From a bacterium (GTDB taxonomy: Bacteria; UBP6; UBA1177), in contig JAFQZM010000008.1 in assembly GCA_017405875.1 (NCBI GenBank), forward strand, positions 1 to 37,472: a stretch of 37,472 nt of DNA, read 5' to 3'. The position numbers and the translations under genes are program-made. This document shows positions 18,991 through 26,235 of the stretch, in pieces. Each line of letters begins with the position of its first letter. Within the stretch, counting starts at the first letter, position 1. The notes beneath the pieces were generated by a model. The model was not told the DNA's origin, searched no databases, and was given only the letters and a program-made list of their open reading frames with translations.

Positions 18991-19202
18991 CCGGAAGAAA
19001 AGTTATTGAGAATAGTTTTCCGCAATTGAACATATTTACCAATAAATTCAACCAGTTTTAATTATGGTGAATTCGCCGCAATTAAAACTCACCCCCTTAT
19101 TTTGTGAAACCTTCCGGGAGCGCGGGCGGCTCGCCTGCAAAATCAAACCCTTATTTTGTGAGACCGTGCGCTAATCAGCGTTTCTGACGCAGCGGACTTT
19201 GT
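18991..19202. other. Intergenic region with short GC-rich and interspersed repeats
   Basis: No gene is seen. The stretch holds a half copy of the interspersed repeat (19094-19110), a GC-rich REP-like segment with GCGGGCGGCTCGCC (19118-19140) and a full copy of the 36-bp repeat (19148-19183) just after the toxin gene stop. Confidence 0.6.
19148..19183 (+). repeat. 36-bp interspersed repeat, copy 1 (flanks the toxN module)
   Basis: This copy starts CCCTTATTTTGTGAGACC and ends CTAATCAGCGTTT. It matches copy 2 at 20050-20085 in 32 of 36 positions, same orientation. It includes a near-palindrome CGCTAATCAGCG. A half copy (CCCTTATTTTGTGAAAC) lies at 19094-19110. Confidence 0.8.
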
Positions 19203-19781
19203 TTATTTTGTCGGATATTCTTTGCTTTTTTCTTCAAGAAGTTTGAAATCACAGCAGAAATTCAAGATTTTTCCTGTAGATATCTGCTCATCGTATAAAA
19301 TTGAGGCTTTCTGAATAACCGAATCAATGATTTTGATGCAGAAACTATACTCTATGTTCAGCAGGACTTTGTATTTTTTCATGTCTTCCGAATCATCAGG
19401 GGAAGAATTCAAGTTTATTTCGGAGTAGAGACTCTGTTTGATCGGAATCATTTTTTTCAGGTCTATGACTGAAATGATGTGTTTCAGCGAGCCGTCAGGA
19501 TTTTCCGCGTAGATGCCGTTGAATGCTTTTTCAGACTTTTCGCAGTTTTCAAAAATAAGAAAGCGGTCACTATCAACATTTCTCCAAAACTTGTGCTTTT
19601 CTTTGGCGGATGAAAGCGGAATTACATATTCCGTTCCGTTATCCTCAACAAGAATTCCCAGATAAGGTTTGGTTTCATATCCAACAGGCTGGTAGTAAAC
19701 TTCCTTGCAGAAATCGTGAAGATATTTCAAATATTTCTGATCTATTGAAATGAATTTCAGATTCTTTTTCAGAGAGAACAA
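19203..19781 (-). CDS. ToxN/AbiQ-family type III toxin (endoribonuclease)
   Basis: The 192-aa protein resembles ToxN/AbiQ/TenpN toxins. It opens LKFISIDQKYLKYL (compare the ToxN start FYTISSKYIKYL). PYLGILVEDNGTEYVIPLSS lies in the position of the ToxN core strand pair, and SSAK (residues 57-60) aligns with the active-site T-S-P-K of ToxN. The protein ends LLEEKSKEY, like the ToxN C-terminus LLEEKYRDF. These toxins cut RNA and are inhibited by a small repeated RNA in a type III toxin-antitoxin system, often active against phage. I chose a TTG start at 19781 because GAGG lies six bases upstream; an in-frame TTG at 19793 has no such site. A promoter, short RNA and terminator precede it, as in known type III loci. 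Confidence in the family is good; activity is inferred. Confidence 0.82.
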   Translation of the reverse strand: MFSLKKNLKFISIDQKYLKYLHDFCKEVYYQPVGYETKPYLGILVEDNGTEYVIPLSSAKEKHKFWRNVDSDRFLIFENCEKSEKAFNGIYAENPDGSLKHIISVIDLKKMIPIKQSLYSEINLNSSPDDSEDMKKYKVLLNIEYSFCIKIIDSVIQKASILYDEQISTGKILNFCCDFKLLEEKSKEYPTK

Positions 19782-19791
19782 AATTTTCCTC

Positions 19792-19820
19792 AAAAAAAAT
19801 AGGCTGCCCGAAAGCAGCCC
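19792..19820 (-). terminator. Terminator between antitoxin RNA and toxin
   Basis: On the minus strand the hairpin GGCTGC-TTTCGG-GCAGCC (19819-19802) is followed by TATTTTTTTT. It lies between the candidate antitoxin RNA and the toxin start, the position where known type III systems use a leaky terminator to set the RNA-to-toxin ratio. Confidence 0.8.
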
Positions 19821-19873
19821 TCGTTAATCTTCATCTCTTCGCGGCAAGCCGCAGGTTAATGGAGACCTTACAT
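19801..19873 (-). ncRNA. Candidate RNA antitoxin of the type III module
   Basis: A strong minus-strand promoter (19880-19907) would start transcription near 19873, and an intrinsic terminator ends it at about 19792-19800 just before the toxin. The ~73-nt RNA contains two copies of ATTAAC spaced 32 bases apart, each followed by a GC-rich stem (CGGCTTGCCG, then GGCTGC with GCAGCC). It is thus a degenerate 32-nt repeat with under two full units. Type III antitoxins are usually 2-5 tandem units of about 35-50 nt. The position fits exactly; the weak repetition makes this a minimal or divergent antitoxin. Confidence 0.6.
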
Positions 19874-19879
19874 TTGCGA

Positions 19880-19907
19880 ATTATATGAATGAAAATAAAA
19901 ATGTCAA
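19880..19907 (-). promoter_or_regulatory. Consensus sigma70 promoter of the type III module
   Basis: On the minus strand TTGACA (19907-19902) and TATAAT (19885-19880) are both perfect and are 16 bases apart. It is the strongest promoter in the window, as expected for a highly expressed antitoxin RNA. Confidence 0.8.
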
Positions 19908-20049
19908 GATAAAAATCACAAATTTTTTAATTAAATTTAAAATTTTCTTAAATACCAGGATTTGTTCTGTCGCATTTTATAGTTGAAAATGTAGCTGAAC
20001 AACGGTTGCTCGCAGAAAAAATTCCGAAAAAACTTGTTGAAACCTCAAG

Positions 20050-20085
20050 CCCTTATTTCGTGAAACCGTGCACTGATCAGCGTTT
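20050..20085 (+). repeat. 36-bp interspersed repeat, copy 2 (other side of the toxN module)
   Basis: This copy starts CCCTTATTTCGTGAAACC and ends CTGATCAGCGTTT. It lies about 900 bases from copy 1, in the same orientation. The two copies bracket the toxin gene, its RNA and its promoter. Confidence 0.8.
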
Positions 20086-20161
20086 TTTTTGCTCACTCGA
20101 TTTTATTTTAGGCGTTTATTCACTACTACTTGTTAAAATTTTTAAGCAAACAAACTTAAAC

Positions 20162-20190
20162 TTGACTTTTTTAATTATTGCATTTATTAT
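20162..20190 (+). promoter_or_regulatory. Promoter of the DUF1016-type gene
   Basis: TTGACT (20162-20167) and TATTAT (20185-20190) are 17 bases apart, in a very AT-rich stretch. The leader to the ATG at 20275 would be about 78 bases. Confidence 0.55.
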
Positions 20191-20274
20191 TGATTCGCAA
20201 ATTGTTTCTTTATATTCAATAATTCGAAATAACATTTGTTGTTTAATGCAAACTGTCGTGTTAAAGGTGATACA

Positions 20275-20607
20275 ATGGTTAACGAAAACACAGGAACTTC
20301 AAGAAATTTGTTTCTTGCCGTAAAGACCATAAATACTGCTATTCTGCAGAGCCAGTATAGAGCTGCCAAAAATGTGAATTGTGAGCAGTTATCACTTTAT
20401 TTCGGGATTGGTCGCTATATTTCGGAAAATTCCAGACAAGGTTTTTGGGGAACCGGTGCTATAGAAAAAATCAGCGAGCAACTTCATAAAGAACTGCCAG
20501 AATTGCGAGGTTTTTCTGCTGCAAATATCAAATTTATGCGTCAATTCTATGAGGAATGGAATCGTGATTTGGAATCGCTAACTGCAGTTAGCGAAATTAC
20601 ACAATAA
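20275..20607 (+). pseudogene. Truncated DUF1016 (YhcG-like) nuclease gene, N-terminal domain only
   Basis: The 110 residues match the DUF1016 N-terminal domain (NCEQLSLYFGIGRYISENSR, EKISEQLHKELPELRGFSAANIKFMRQFYEEW), which is helical and thought to bind DNA. Full-length YhcG-type proteins are about 340 residues and end in a PD-(D/E)XK nuclease domain, which is missing. The frame stops (TAA at 20605) just after TAVSEITQ, and nothing in the next 300 bases restores the domain in any frame I could recognise. The ATG at 20275 has AAAGGTGA upstream and a good promoter, so the fragment may still be expressed. I call it a broken gene. Confidence 0.75.
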
Positions 20608-20933
20608 ATTCAGCCTGTTAACGCTTAATTATTAGGTCGAAAATTTTGACCTCATTCCAGGTGAAAGGGATCGAATGAGTGCGGGCGGCTCCCCCGCTGT
20701 CATCTTGAATGTGAAATATATCAAGATCATTTCCAAGAAATCCCGTTGCAGGTTTTTCAAAAGTTTAAGATCGGATTTTCGACAAATTATACCGCTTAAA
20801 GCGGTAAATTTTGTGATTTGGTGGAAAGAAAAATTTTGAGCCGTTCCTGCAAATTGTTTACTTGTCATCGGCTTTGTTTTGGATGATTTCACAAAAAACG
20901 GCTCGAGAGGTTTTTATGCAACATGAAATGAAA
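20608..20933. other. Non-coding stretch with palindromes
   Basis: I see no gene. There is a GC-rich REP-like patch (GTGCGGGCGGCTCCCCCGC, about 20678-20697), a 15-bp palindrome ACCGCTTAAAGCGGT (20791-20805), and a long-range inverted repeat GAGCCGTT / AACGGCTC (20838-20845 and 20897-20904). The last might end the Cys-rich operon transcript on the minus strand, since it is followed there by AAAATTTTT. Confidence 0.5.
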
Positions 20934-21725
20934 TTAATCAGGAACACATTTTCCGTCTTCGCAATGAGTGACTCCATAAGTACAGGTGTCTGTTTCATAT
21001 TGTTCACCATCTGAACAATACTGAGTAAAGTAATCACCGGCACACCTGCGCTTCCCTCTTGTACACTCACATCTTCCGGTAGAACTATTGCACTTGTCAT
21101 AGTAGTTATGAGTAGAACAGTCAACGTTTACAACCCAATTTCCCAAAGGACAATAGTAAGAAACAGAACCTTCACATTTATATTGGCCATGATTGCATTC
21201 GGCTGGTGGAGCACTTTCACATTTGCCTGTTGAAGATTTGCAGCCATAGGAACAATATTCATTATATTCCCAATATCCACCGGAACATTTGTAAGATGCA
21301 TCACCATCACATTTATATTTTCCTGAAGTACACTCTTTTGAAGTGCCGCCGCCAGAATCACTTTTGCATCGTCCAGTGGACGAATCACAACCGTTTGAGC
21401 AATACTCGTCATATTCCCAAGAACCACCGGAACAATAATAGGAAGACGAACCGTAACATTTATGGTCACCAGACGAACATTCAGAAGAACCTCCGTCTCC
21501 ACCACCCCCTGAACTGCTTTTGCATCGTCCAGTTGAAGATTGACAGCCGTAAGAACAATATTCATAATACTCCCAATGCCCGCCTGAACAATAATACGAA
21601 GTGCTGCCTTGACACTTAGAATCACCGGACCAGCATTCTGAGGAACTGCCTCCGCCGTCATCTCCGCCACAAGAAACTATCGAAACTATCGCAGCGAACA
21701 GGGCAATAACAAAAAGTTTTTTCAT
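20934..21725 (-). CDS. Cys-rich repeat lipoprotein (five six-Cys repeats)
   Basis: The 263-aa protein has a lipoprotein signal peptide (S-I-V-S-C, Cys19) and a Gly/Ser/Asp linker. Five repeats of about 45 residues follow, separated by Gly/Ser spacers. Each has six Cys in the pattern C-x2-G-x3-C-x-G-x4-Y-x-C-x2-G-x-W-x5-C-x3-C-x4-[TS]-G-x-C. The fourth and fifth repeats are more divergent. It is the paralogue and downstream partner of the 501-aa gene, 36 bases after its stop, with AAGGAG before the ATG. I do not recognise a catalytic domain. A small disulphide-rich surface protein is the simplest reading. The repeats differ from the CGDG type of the giant protein. Confidence 0.85.
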   Translation of the reverse strand: MKKLFVIALFAAIVSIVSCGGDDGGGSSSECWSGDSKCQGSTSYYCSGGHWEYYEYCSYGCQSSTGRCKSSSGGGGDGGSSECSSGDHKCYGSSSYYCSGGSWEYDEYCSNGCDSSTGRCKSDSGGGTSKECTSGKYKCDGDASYKCSGGYWEYNEYCSYGCKSSTGKCESAPPAECNHGQYKCEGSVSYYCPLGNWVVNVDCSTHNYYDKCNSSTGRCECTRGKRRCAGDYFTQYCSDGEQYETDTCTYGVTHCEDGKCVPD

Positions 21726-21761
21726 TTTATCTCCTTTATTACTGCAAAATGAAATTCTTAC

Positions 21762-23267
21762 TCATATTGTTTCACAGATATCATAAGTTCCCCAATGATC
21801 ATCATCATACAGGCAGGTAAGAACCCAACTTGTAGACCCGTACGAGTTTTCTGCATTCAATATAAGTCCAACAGAAGGATAAGAATCAGAATAAAAATAA
21901 GGTTCTGCATCAAATGAATATGTATCATAAGAATAAGCTATTGTCCTGCTAACCAATGTTTTAAATGTAGATGATGAACCGACCTGTACTTGAATGGTAA
22001 TTTTATCTGCTTCACCGCAATTACCAGTTTGTGTTAGACTCCAGTGAAGTTCTAAATATGTGCTGTCGGTACCGCTATAAGCTCCATTAAAATCACTAAT
22101 GCACGGTTTATTCCCTGTAGTCGAACCTCCGCCGGAGCTACTATTGCATTTGCCAGTTGACGAATTACAGCCGTTGGAACAATATTCATCCGCTGTCCAA
22201 AAACCATTCGAACAAGAGTACGAATAAGAATTTTGGCATTTTTTTCCTGACGAACATTCCTTACATGTTCCTGTCGAGACATTGCATCCATAGGAACAGT
22301 ACTCATTTGATTTCCAATATCCATAGGAACAATAATATGAATAAGAGCCACTGCATTTATAATCACCAGTAGAGCACTCTTGACATTTGCCTTTTGACAA
22401 GTCACAGCCGTAGGAACAGTCTTGATTCCATTGCCAAGAACCGTTTGTTGAGCATTTATAGGAAGAAGAACCTTGACATTTATAGTCTCCATAAGAACAT
22501 TCTGAAGTGCTCCCTCCACCGCTTGAACTGCTTTTGCATTGTCCGGTTGACGAATTGCATCCATAGGAGCAGTTTGCACTCAATATCCAAGAACCGCCAG
22601 AACAATAGTATGAATCGGAACCGTTGCATGTATACTGACCGGAGGAGCATTGTGCCGTACTTCCTCCGCCACCGTTACCACCTGAACTTCCGCCTTCACC
22701 GTTTCCACCGCTATTATCCACAGCATAGCAACAGCTAGTTAAATAGCTGCCACAATATGTAGATAAACAAGAAGAATCGTAATAACCATCTCCATCAGGA
22801 TCACAACCAAAAATATCTCCGCACTCAAAAATATAGTTGTAATCATTTATGGCAACTGAAGAACTATTATTAACACAATTATCATAGCAATTTTGATCTG
22901 AACAAGCATCAAAGCAATAAGCTAAATCACAGCAGGTTTGGTATGCCGCATTTGAACCGCCAGAATTACCGCCGCCAGAATTACCGCCGCCTGAATTACC
23001 ACCGCCATTTTCTCCGCTTGAACCTGATGTGCATTTTCCTGTATAATCATCACAGGAATAACTGCAGCGTTCTGACAGTTGCCAGATCAGATCATTAGAC
23101 CCGTTAGTATAACCGCACCAATACGAATCACCACCTTTACATTTGTAAGAACCATAAGAACATTCTGAATAACCGTAGCCTCGGCTACTTTCAATGTCAT
23201 TGCCACCGCAACCAACCATTAAAAACATTGCCGTGAATACAGCTAAACTAAAAAACATTTTTTTCAT
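21762..23267 (-). CDS. Cys-rich repeat lipoprotein with C-terminal beta domain
   Basis: The 501-aa protein has a lipoprotein signal peptide (M-V-G-C, Cys20), one six-Cys repeat and a Gly/Asn/Ser spacer. A different Cys-dense block follows (about residues 110-190; CCDLAYCFDACSDQNC, SSCLSTYCGS, SCCYAVD), then four more six-Cys repeats of the type shared with the next gene. A ~110-residue Cys-poor beta-rich C-terminal domain (from about 385: ISDFNGAYSGTDSTYLELHW) ends the protein. AGGAGG precedes the ATG, and a promoter with an embedded palindrome lies upstream. It is divergent from an XRE regulator gene. Likely exported and surface exposed; function unknown. Confidence 0.85.
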   Translation of the reverse strand: MKKMFFSLAVFTAMFLMVGCGGNDIESSRGYGYSECSYGSYKCKGGDSYWCGYTNGSNDLIWQLSERCSYSCDDYTGKCTSGSSGENGGGNSGGGNSGGGNSGGSNAAYQTCCDLAYCFDACSDQNCYDNCVNNSSSVAINDYNYIFECGDIFGCDPDGDGYYDSSCLSTYCGSYLTSCCYAVDNSGGNGEGGSSGGNGGGGSTAQCSSGQYTCNGSDSYYCSGGSWILSANCSYGCNSSTGQCKSSSSGGGSTSECSYGDYKCQGSSSYKCSTNGSWQWNQDCSYGCDLSKGKCQECSTGDYKCSGSYSYYCSYGYWKSNEYCSYGCNVSTGTCKECSSGKKCQNSYSYSCSNGFWTADEYCSNGCNSSTGKCNSSSGGGSTTGNKPCISDFNGAYSGTDSTYLELHWSLTQTGNCGEADKITIQVQVGSSSTFKTLVSRTIAYSYDTYSFDAEPYFYSDSYPSVGLILNAENSYGSTSWVLTCLYDDDHWGTYDICETI

Positions 23268-23350
23268 TTTAGCCTCCTAAATAAAAAAATGGTGTTAATT
23301 CAAATCCTCAAAGTTCAAAATAACCATGGCACTCTAGCCGAAAATTACTT

Positions 23351-23380
23351 ATAGTAAAGAAAAACTTTACCAATAGTCAA
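23351..23380 (-). promoter_or_regulatory. Promoter of the Cys-rich lipoprotein pair
   Basis: On the minus strand TTGACT (23380-23375) and TACTAT (23356-23351) are 18 bases apart. The spacer contains the palindrome GTAAAG-N5-CTTTAC. Confidence 0.5.
23354..23370. promoter_or_regulatory. Palindromic operator candidate between XRE gene and lipoproteins
   Basis: GTAAAG (23354-23359) and CTTTAC (23365-23370) form an inverted repeat with a 5-base centre, inside the spacer of the lipoprotein promoter and about 60 bases before the XRE gene. XRE repressors commonly bind such dyads, so this is a plausible site for the neighbouring regulator (inference). Confidence 0.5.
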
Positions 23381-23428
23381 AAAATTATTTTCTGTATGTG
23401 CTATATTGAAAAAGGAGGTGGTTTTAGT

Positions 23429-23761
23429 ATGAAAGGCTCGACACTTGGCAAAAGAGTGAGAGAATTAAGGCGAAAAGCCGGAATAACACAGCTCGATCTT
23501 GCATGCCGGGTGAATATCAGCGAAAGCTATATCGCACTGATAGAAGCCGACAAACGAAACCCCGGAATGGATATAATCTCAACTCTGGCAGATGAATTTC
23601 ATGTTTCCGTTGACTACCTCGTAAGCGGCAAAACTTCGGAAGATGACGCTCTCATGCTCCGAGAGTGGACTTCGCTGATAAAGAAGAGATCCCAGAAAGA
23701 TATCGAAAGCGCACTTAAGATCGTCCGCACATTCTTTGAATGTTTGGACAACAGAAAATAA
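23429..23761 (+). CDS. XRE-family helix-turn-helix regulator
   Basis: The 110-aa protein has a Cro/C1-type HTH at about residues 7-63 (LGKRVRELRRKAGITQLDLA, then SESYIALIEADKRNPGMDII) followed by a short helical tail. I chose ATG 23429, which has AAAGGAGGTGG eight bases upstream; an earlier in-frame ATG at 23396 would place that sequence inside the gene. It is divergent from the Cys-rich lipoprotein operon, with a palindrome between them, so it may repress that operon and itself. Confidence 0.9.
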   Translation: MKGSTLGKRVRELRRKAGITQLDLACRVNISESYIALIEADKRNPGMDIISTLADEFHVSVDYLVSGKTSEDDALMLREWTSLIKKRSQKDIESALKIVRTFFECLDNRK

Positions 23762-23869
23762 ATCCCAAGAAAGCAACTTAGTTCAGCAGTTTGAAAAATC
23801 AATAAAAACTTAAATTTTTAACAATATTATTTCGCAAACATTTTTACTTTTAATTGCGAAAATTTTTAC

Positions 23870-23875
23870 TATAAT
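23870..23875 (+). promoter_or_regulatory. -10 element for the Abi leader RNA, with inverted repeat upstream
   Basis: A perfect TATAAT lies at 23870-23875. No good -35 is seen at the right distance, but an inverted repeat TTCGCAA / TTGCGAA (23831-23837 and 23854-23860) lies just upstream and could be a regulator site. Confidence 0.4.
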
Positions 23876-23940
23876 GTTTGACGTTTCTTTTGTTCTTTTC
23901 AAACAGAATAATAGCTTGTGTTTGTAATAACTAAAAAAAC

Positions 23941-24030
23941 TGTTGGGGATAAAAAAGCGACTACCGCGGTCCCTGGCACTGCCGAAACAGGAGAAGGGAT
24001 ACCGCGGCTTATGGGAAGTATGCTACAGAA
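23941..24030 (+). ncRNA. Structured RNA upstream of the Abi gene (abiF-like RNA candidate)
   Basis: This GC-rich patch is out of character with its AT-rich surroundings. CCGCGG-T-CCCT (23964-23974) pairs with AGGG-A-TA-CCGCGG (23995-24007), giving an 11-bp stem with a 2-base bulge. It encloses GGCACTGCC (a small inner hairpin) and GAAACAGGAGA. Short G-rich strings on both sides (TTGGGGAT, ATGGGAAG) could form a pseudoknot with the CCC. It ends about 30 bases before the Abi_2 gene. From memory, a conserved 'abiF RNA' motif upstream of abiF genes has been described and proposed as an antitoxin RNA. The position and structure fit, but I could not compare sequences. Confidence 0.55.
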
Positions 24031-24056
24031 AAATTTTTATAAGTCAAGAGGAAACC

Positions 24057-24728
24057 ATGAATAAATTAACATTTGCAAATATAGAAAAATCAATTTCACC
24101 GGAACGCCTTGCTACCTACAAAACAGACGGAGCCACTAATGAGGTTGCACTTGCGAGGTATATCTACAACATAGAATTGTCCAAAAGTTTCTATCCGATT
24201 ATAAATATTTTCGAAGTAACTCTGAGAAATTCAATAGACAATGCTCTTAAAAAATTCTTCGATGTTCAGGATTGGAGCGATGTTATACCTCTTACTGAAA
24301 CTGAAAGAAGAATGATTGATGAAGCTAAAATAAAAATCGTTCAAAGGGAGCAGTTATACTCTATCAATCAGCTTGTTTCCGAACTTACGCTCGGGTTTTG
24401 GGTTGCTCTTATGGGAAGAAAATACAACTCTCAGAAATTCAGATCTTTCATGATAAAAAACATGTTTCATGAGTGTCCATCAGAGCAGAAACGCTCGGCG
24501 GCAGTGCAGAAAAATCTTGCTGAAATCAGGTTCTTGCGGAACAGAATAGCCCACCACAAACGGATTTCGCATTGGACTGACTTGAAGCAAAAACACGACT
24601 TGATTTTGGATTTTATCCGCTGGATGTCCCAGGACATGCACAAAATAGCAGTAAACAATGACACTTTCGACGTGGTTTTCAAAAGCGGGATCGCTCCGTT
24701 TGAACGATTCGTGAGGGAACAACTGTAA
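24057..24728 (+). CDS. Abi_2 / AbiF-like abortive-infection protein (HEPN type)
   Basis: The 223-aa protein matches the Abi_2 family: IFEVTLRNSIDNAL (about 51-64), a central helical part with LGFWVALMGRKYN, and the HEPN-type R-N-x3-H motif in LRNRIAHHK (Arg161 to His166). HEPN proteins are usually metal-independent RNases. AbiD/AbiF members cause abortive phage infection in lactococci, and this relative would be a cytoplasmic toxin-like defence protein (inference). I chose ATG 24057 with GAGGAAACC upstream; the in-frame extension to 23943 would translate through the structured RNA. It converges with dapH. Confidence 0.85.
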   Translation: MNKLTFANIEKSISPERLATYKTDGATNEVALARYIYNIELSKSFYPIINIFEVTLRNSIDNALKKFFDVQDWSDVIPLTETERRMIDEAKIKIVQREQLYSINQLVSELTLGFWVALMGRKYNSQKFRSFMIKNMFHECPSEQKRSAAVQKNLAEIRFLRNRIAHHKRISHWTDLKQKHDLILDFIRWMSQDMHKIAVNNDTFDVVFKSGIAPFERFVREQL

Positions 24729-24755
24729 AGGCGAATTTCAGGTAACTTTTTGCTG

Positions 24756-24778
24756 AAAAAAGTGCGATGCCGTCGCAC
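24756..24778 (-). terminator. Intrinsic terminator of the glycosyltransferase-dapH operon
   Basis: On the minus strand GTGCGA-CGGCA-TCGCAC (24778-24762) is followed by TTTTTT (24761-24756), 17 bases beyond the dapH stop. Confidence 0.8.
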
Positions 24779-24794
24779 CGATTTACCCTAAGAC

Positions 24795-25493
24795 TTAAAG
24801 ATTTCTCAGTGCGTCAACGAGTTCGGTTTTTGATTTGGTGACGTCGTCGACTTGTTTGATGATTTTTGCGGGAACCCCTGCAACGACGCAGCGGGGCGGC
24901 ACGTCTTTGGTTACGACCGATCCTGCCGCTACTACCGAATCTTCACCGACATGCACTCCTTCGAGAATGACGGCGTTGGCTCCGACCATGACTCTGTCGC
25001 CGATGACAACAGGGGTTGCGCTCGGAGGCTCGATGACGCCCGCAAGCACCGTTCCTGCACCGATGTGGCAGTTTCTGCCGACTATCGCGCGTCCGCCGAT
25101 AACGGAATTCATGTCGACCATCGTTCCTTCGCCGATAACGGCACCGATGTTGATGACGGCTCCCATCATTATGACGCACTTGTCGCCTATCTCGGTCATT
25201 TCGCGTATAACAGCGCCCGGCTCGATCCTAGCATTTATCTTGGTAAGGTCGGCAAGCGGGATCGCCGAATTTCTGCGGTCATTCTCAAAGCGCGTCATCT
25301 TTACTTCGGGATGAGCGGCTGCAAACGAAGCGATTTTTTCGTATTCATCGTAAACTTCAATAAAATCAACACCTTTATAAACTTCAGCCAGCGAAGAGAA
25401 GTCGCATTTTCCGATACCGCCTTTGAAAAGTGCGCGGACAGGAGTCTTTTTCTTCGATTCGCTGATGAGTTTTATGATTTCGTATGCGTCCAT
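24795..25493 (-). CDS. dapH: Tetrahydrodipicolinate N-acetyltransferase
   Basis: The 232-aa protein has the N-terminal DapH domain (residues ~1-85, [20 protein letters not shown]) followed by left-handed beta-helix hexapeptide repeats ([59 protein letters not shown]). DapH acetylates tetrahydrodipicolinate with acetyl-CoA in the acetylase branch of lysine and meso-diaminopimelate synthesis, in the cytoplasm. The length and domain order are as expected. I chose ATG 25493, which overlaps the stop of the upstream gene (TAATG) and has GGAG upstream. It is followed by a terminator. Confidence 0.93.
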   Translation of the reverse strand: MDAYEIIKLISESKKKTPVRALFKGGIGKCDFSSLAEVYKGVDFIEVYDEYEKIASFAAAHPEVKMTRFENDRRNSAIPLADLTKINARIEPGAVIREMTEIGDKCVIMMGAVINIGAVIGEGTMVDMNSVIGGRAIVGRNCHIGAGTVLAGVIEPPSATPVVIGDRVMVGANAVILEGVHVGEDSVVAAGSVVTKDVPPRCVVAGVPAKIIKQVDDVTKSKTELVDALRNL

Positions 25494-26215
25494 TACTGCT
25501 CCATTATTTTTCTGCCCATAAATCTCAGTTTCCACACACCGAAAAGTGCCTCTTTGAAGATCTTTCCGCTCATTTTGCTGACTCCTTCGGTCCTGTCGGG
25601 GAAAACTATCGGGAGTTCAAACACTTTTCCGCCGCAGACCTTGGTTCTGAAGGCCATTTCTATCTGAAAGCCGAAGCCCGAAAGGACGAGCGGAGTCGAT
25701 ATCACTTTTTCGAGAAGTTTTGCATTCCAGCACTTGAATCCGGCGGTGACATCGTTTACGCCAAGCCCCAGTATCGTGCTTGCGTAGAAGCTGCCTCCCC
25801 TTGAAATAATGCGGCGGCCCAAGCCCCAGTTTTCAGTTCCTCCGCCTTTTGTGTAGCGAGAACCGACGACGACGGTGTAGCCTTCATCCGATTTTTTCAC
25901 CATTTCAGGCAGATATTCGGGTTTGTGCGAAAAGTCGGCATCCATCTGGATTATCTTCTCATACCCTTTTTCGATAAGGGTTTTGAAGCCGTCGAGATAC
26001 GCCGCGCCGAGTCCTTCCTTGTTACGCCGCACTTTCAGAAGCACGAAAGAGTTTTCCTTCATCATCTCTCTGACGATACCGGCTGTTCCGTCGGGCGAAT
26101 TGTCGTCAACGATGAAAACATCCGCTTCGGGAAGCTGTGCGTGGACTGCCTTGATTATTGCCGCGATATTCTCTTTTTCGTTGTAAGTCGGGATACATAC
26201 TGCAACTTTGCTCAT
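25493..26215 (-). CDS. Polyprenol/dolichol-phosphate mannosyltransferase-like GT2 enzyme
   Basis: The 240-aa family-2 glycosyltransferase opens [20 protein letters not shown], has the VDDNSPDG nucleotide-binding segment, [16 protein letters not shown] with the D-x-D motif, and the DPM1-type GSRYTKGGG and [11 protein letters not shown] segments. DPM1-like enzymes move a sugar from GDP-mannose or a similar donor to polyprenyl phosphate at the inner membrane face. There is no C-terminal membrane helix. I chose ATG 26215, with GGAGGTG upstream; the in-frame ATG at 26227 precedes this site. It overlaps dapH by one base, so the two are co-transcribed. Confidence 0.88.
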   Translation of the reverse strand: MSKVAVCIPTYNEKENIAAIIKAVHAQLPEADVFIVDDNSPDGTAGIVREMMKENSFVLLKVRRNKEGLGAAYLDGFKTLIEKGYEKIIQMDADFSHKPEYLPEMVKKSDEGYTVVVGSRYTKGGGTENWGLGRRIISRGGSFYASTILGLGVNDVTAGFKCWNAKLLEKVISTPLVLSGFGFQIEMAFRTKVCGGKVFELPIVFPDRTEGVSKMSGKIFKEALFGVWKLRFMGRKIMEQ

Positions 26216-26235
26216 TTTCACCTCCAAATGACCTC

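Noticed and set aside
18991-20090. An integron cassette array (attC sites around toxN)
   Set aside because: The flanking repeats lack the attC core sites (RYYYAAC / GTTRRRY) at the ends, and no integrase is seen.
20006-20323. A 105-codon plus-strand open frame upstream of the DUF1016 gene
   Set aside because: It runs through a repeat copy and the promoter, has no SD, and its sequence resembles no family. It is probably fortuitous.
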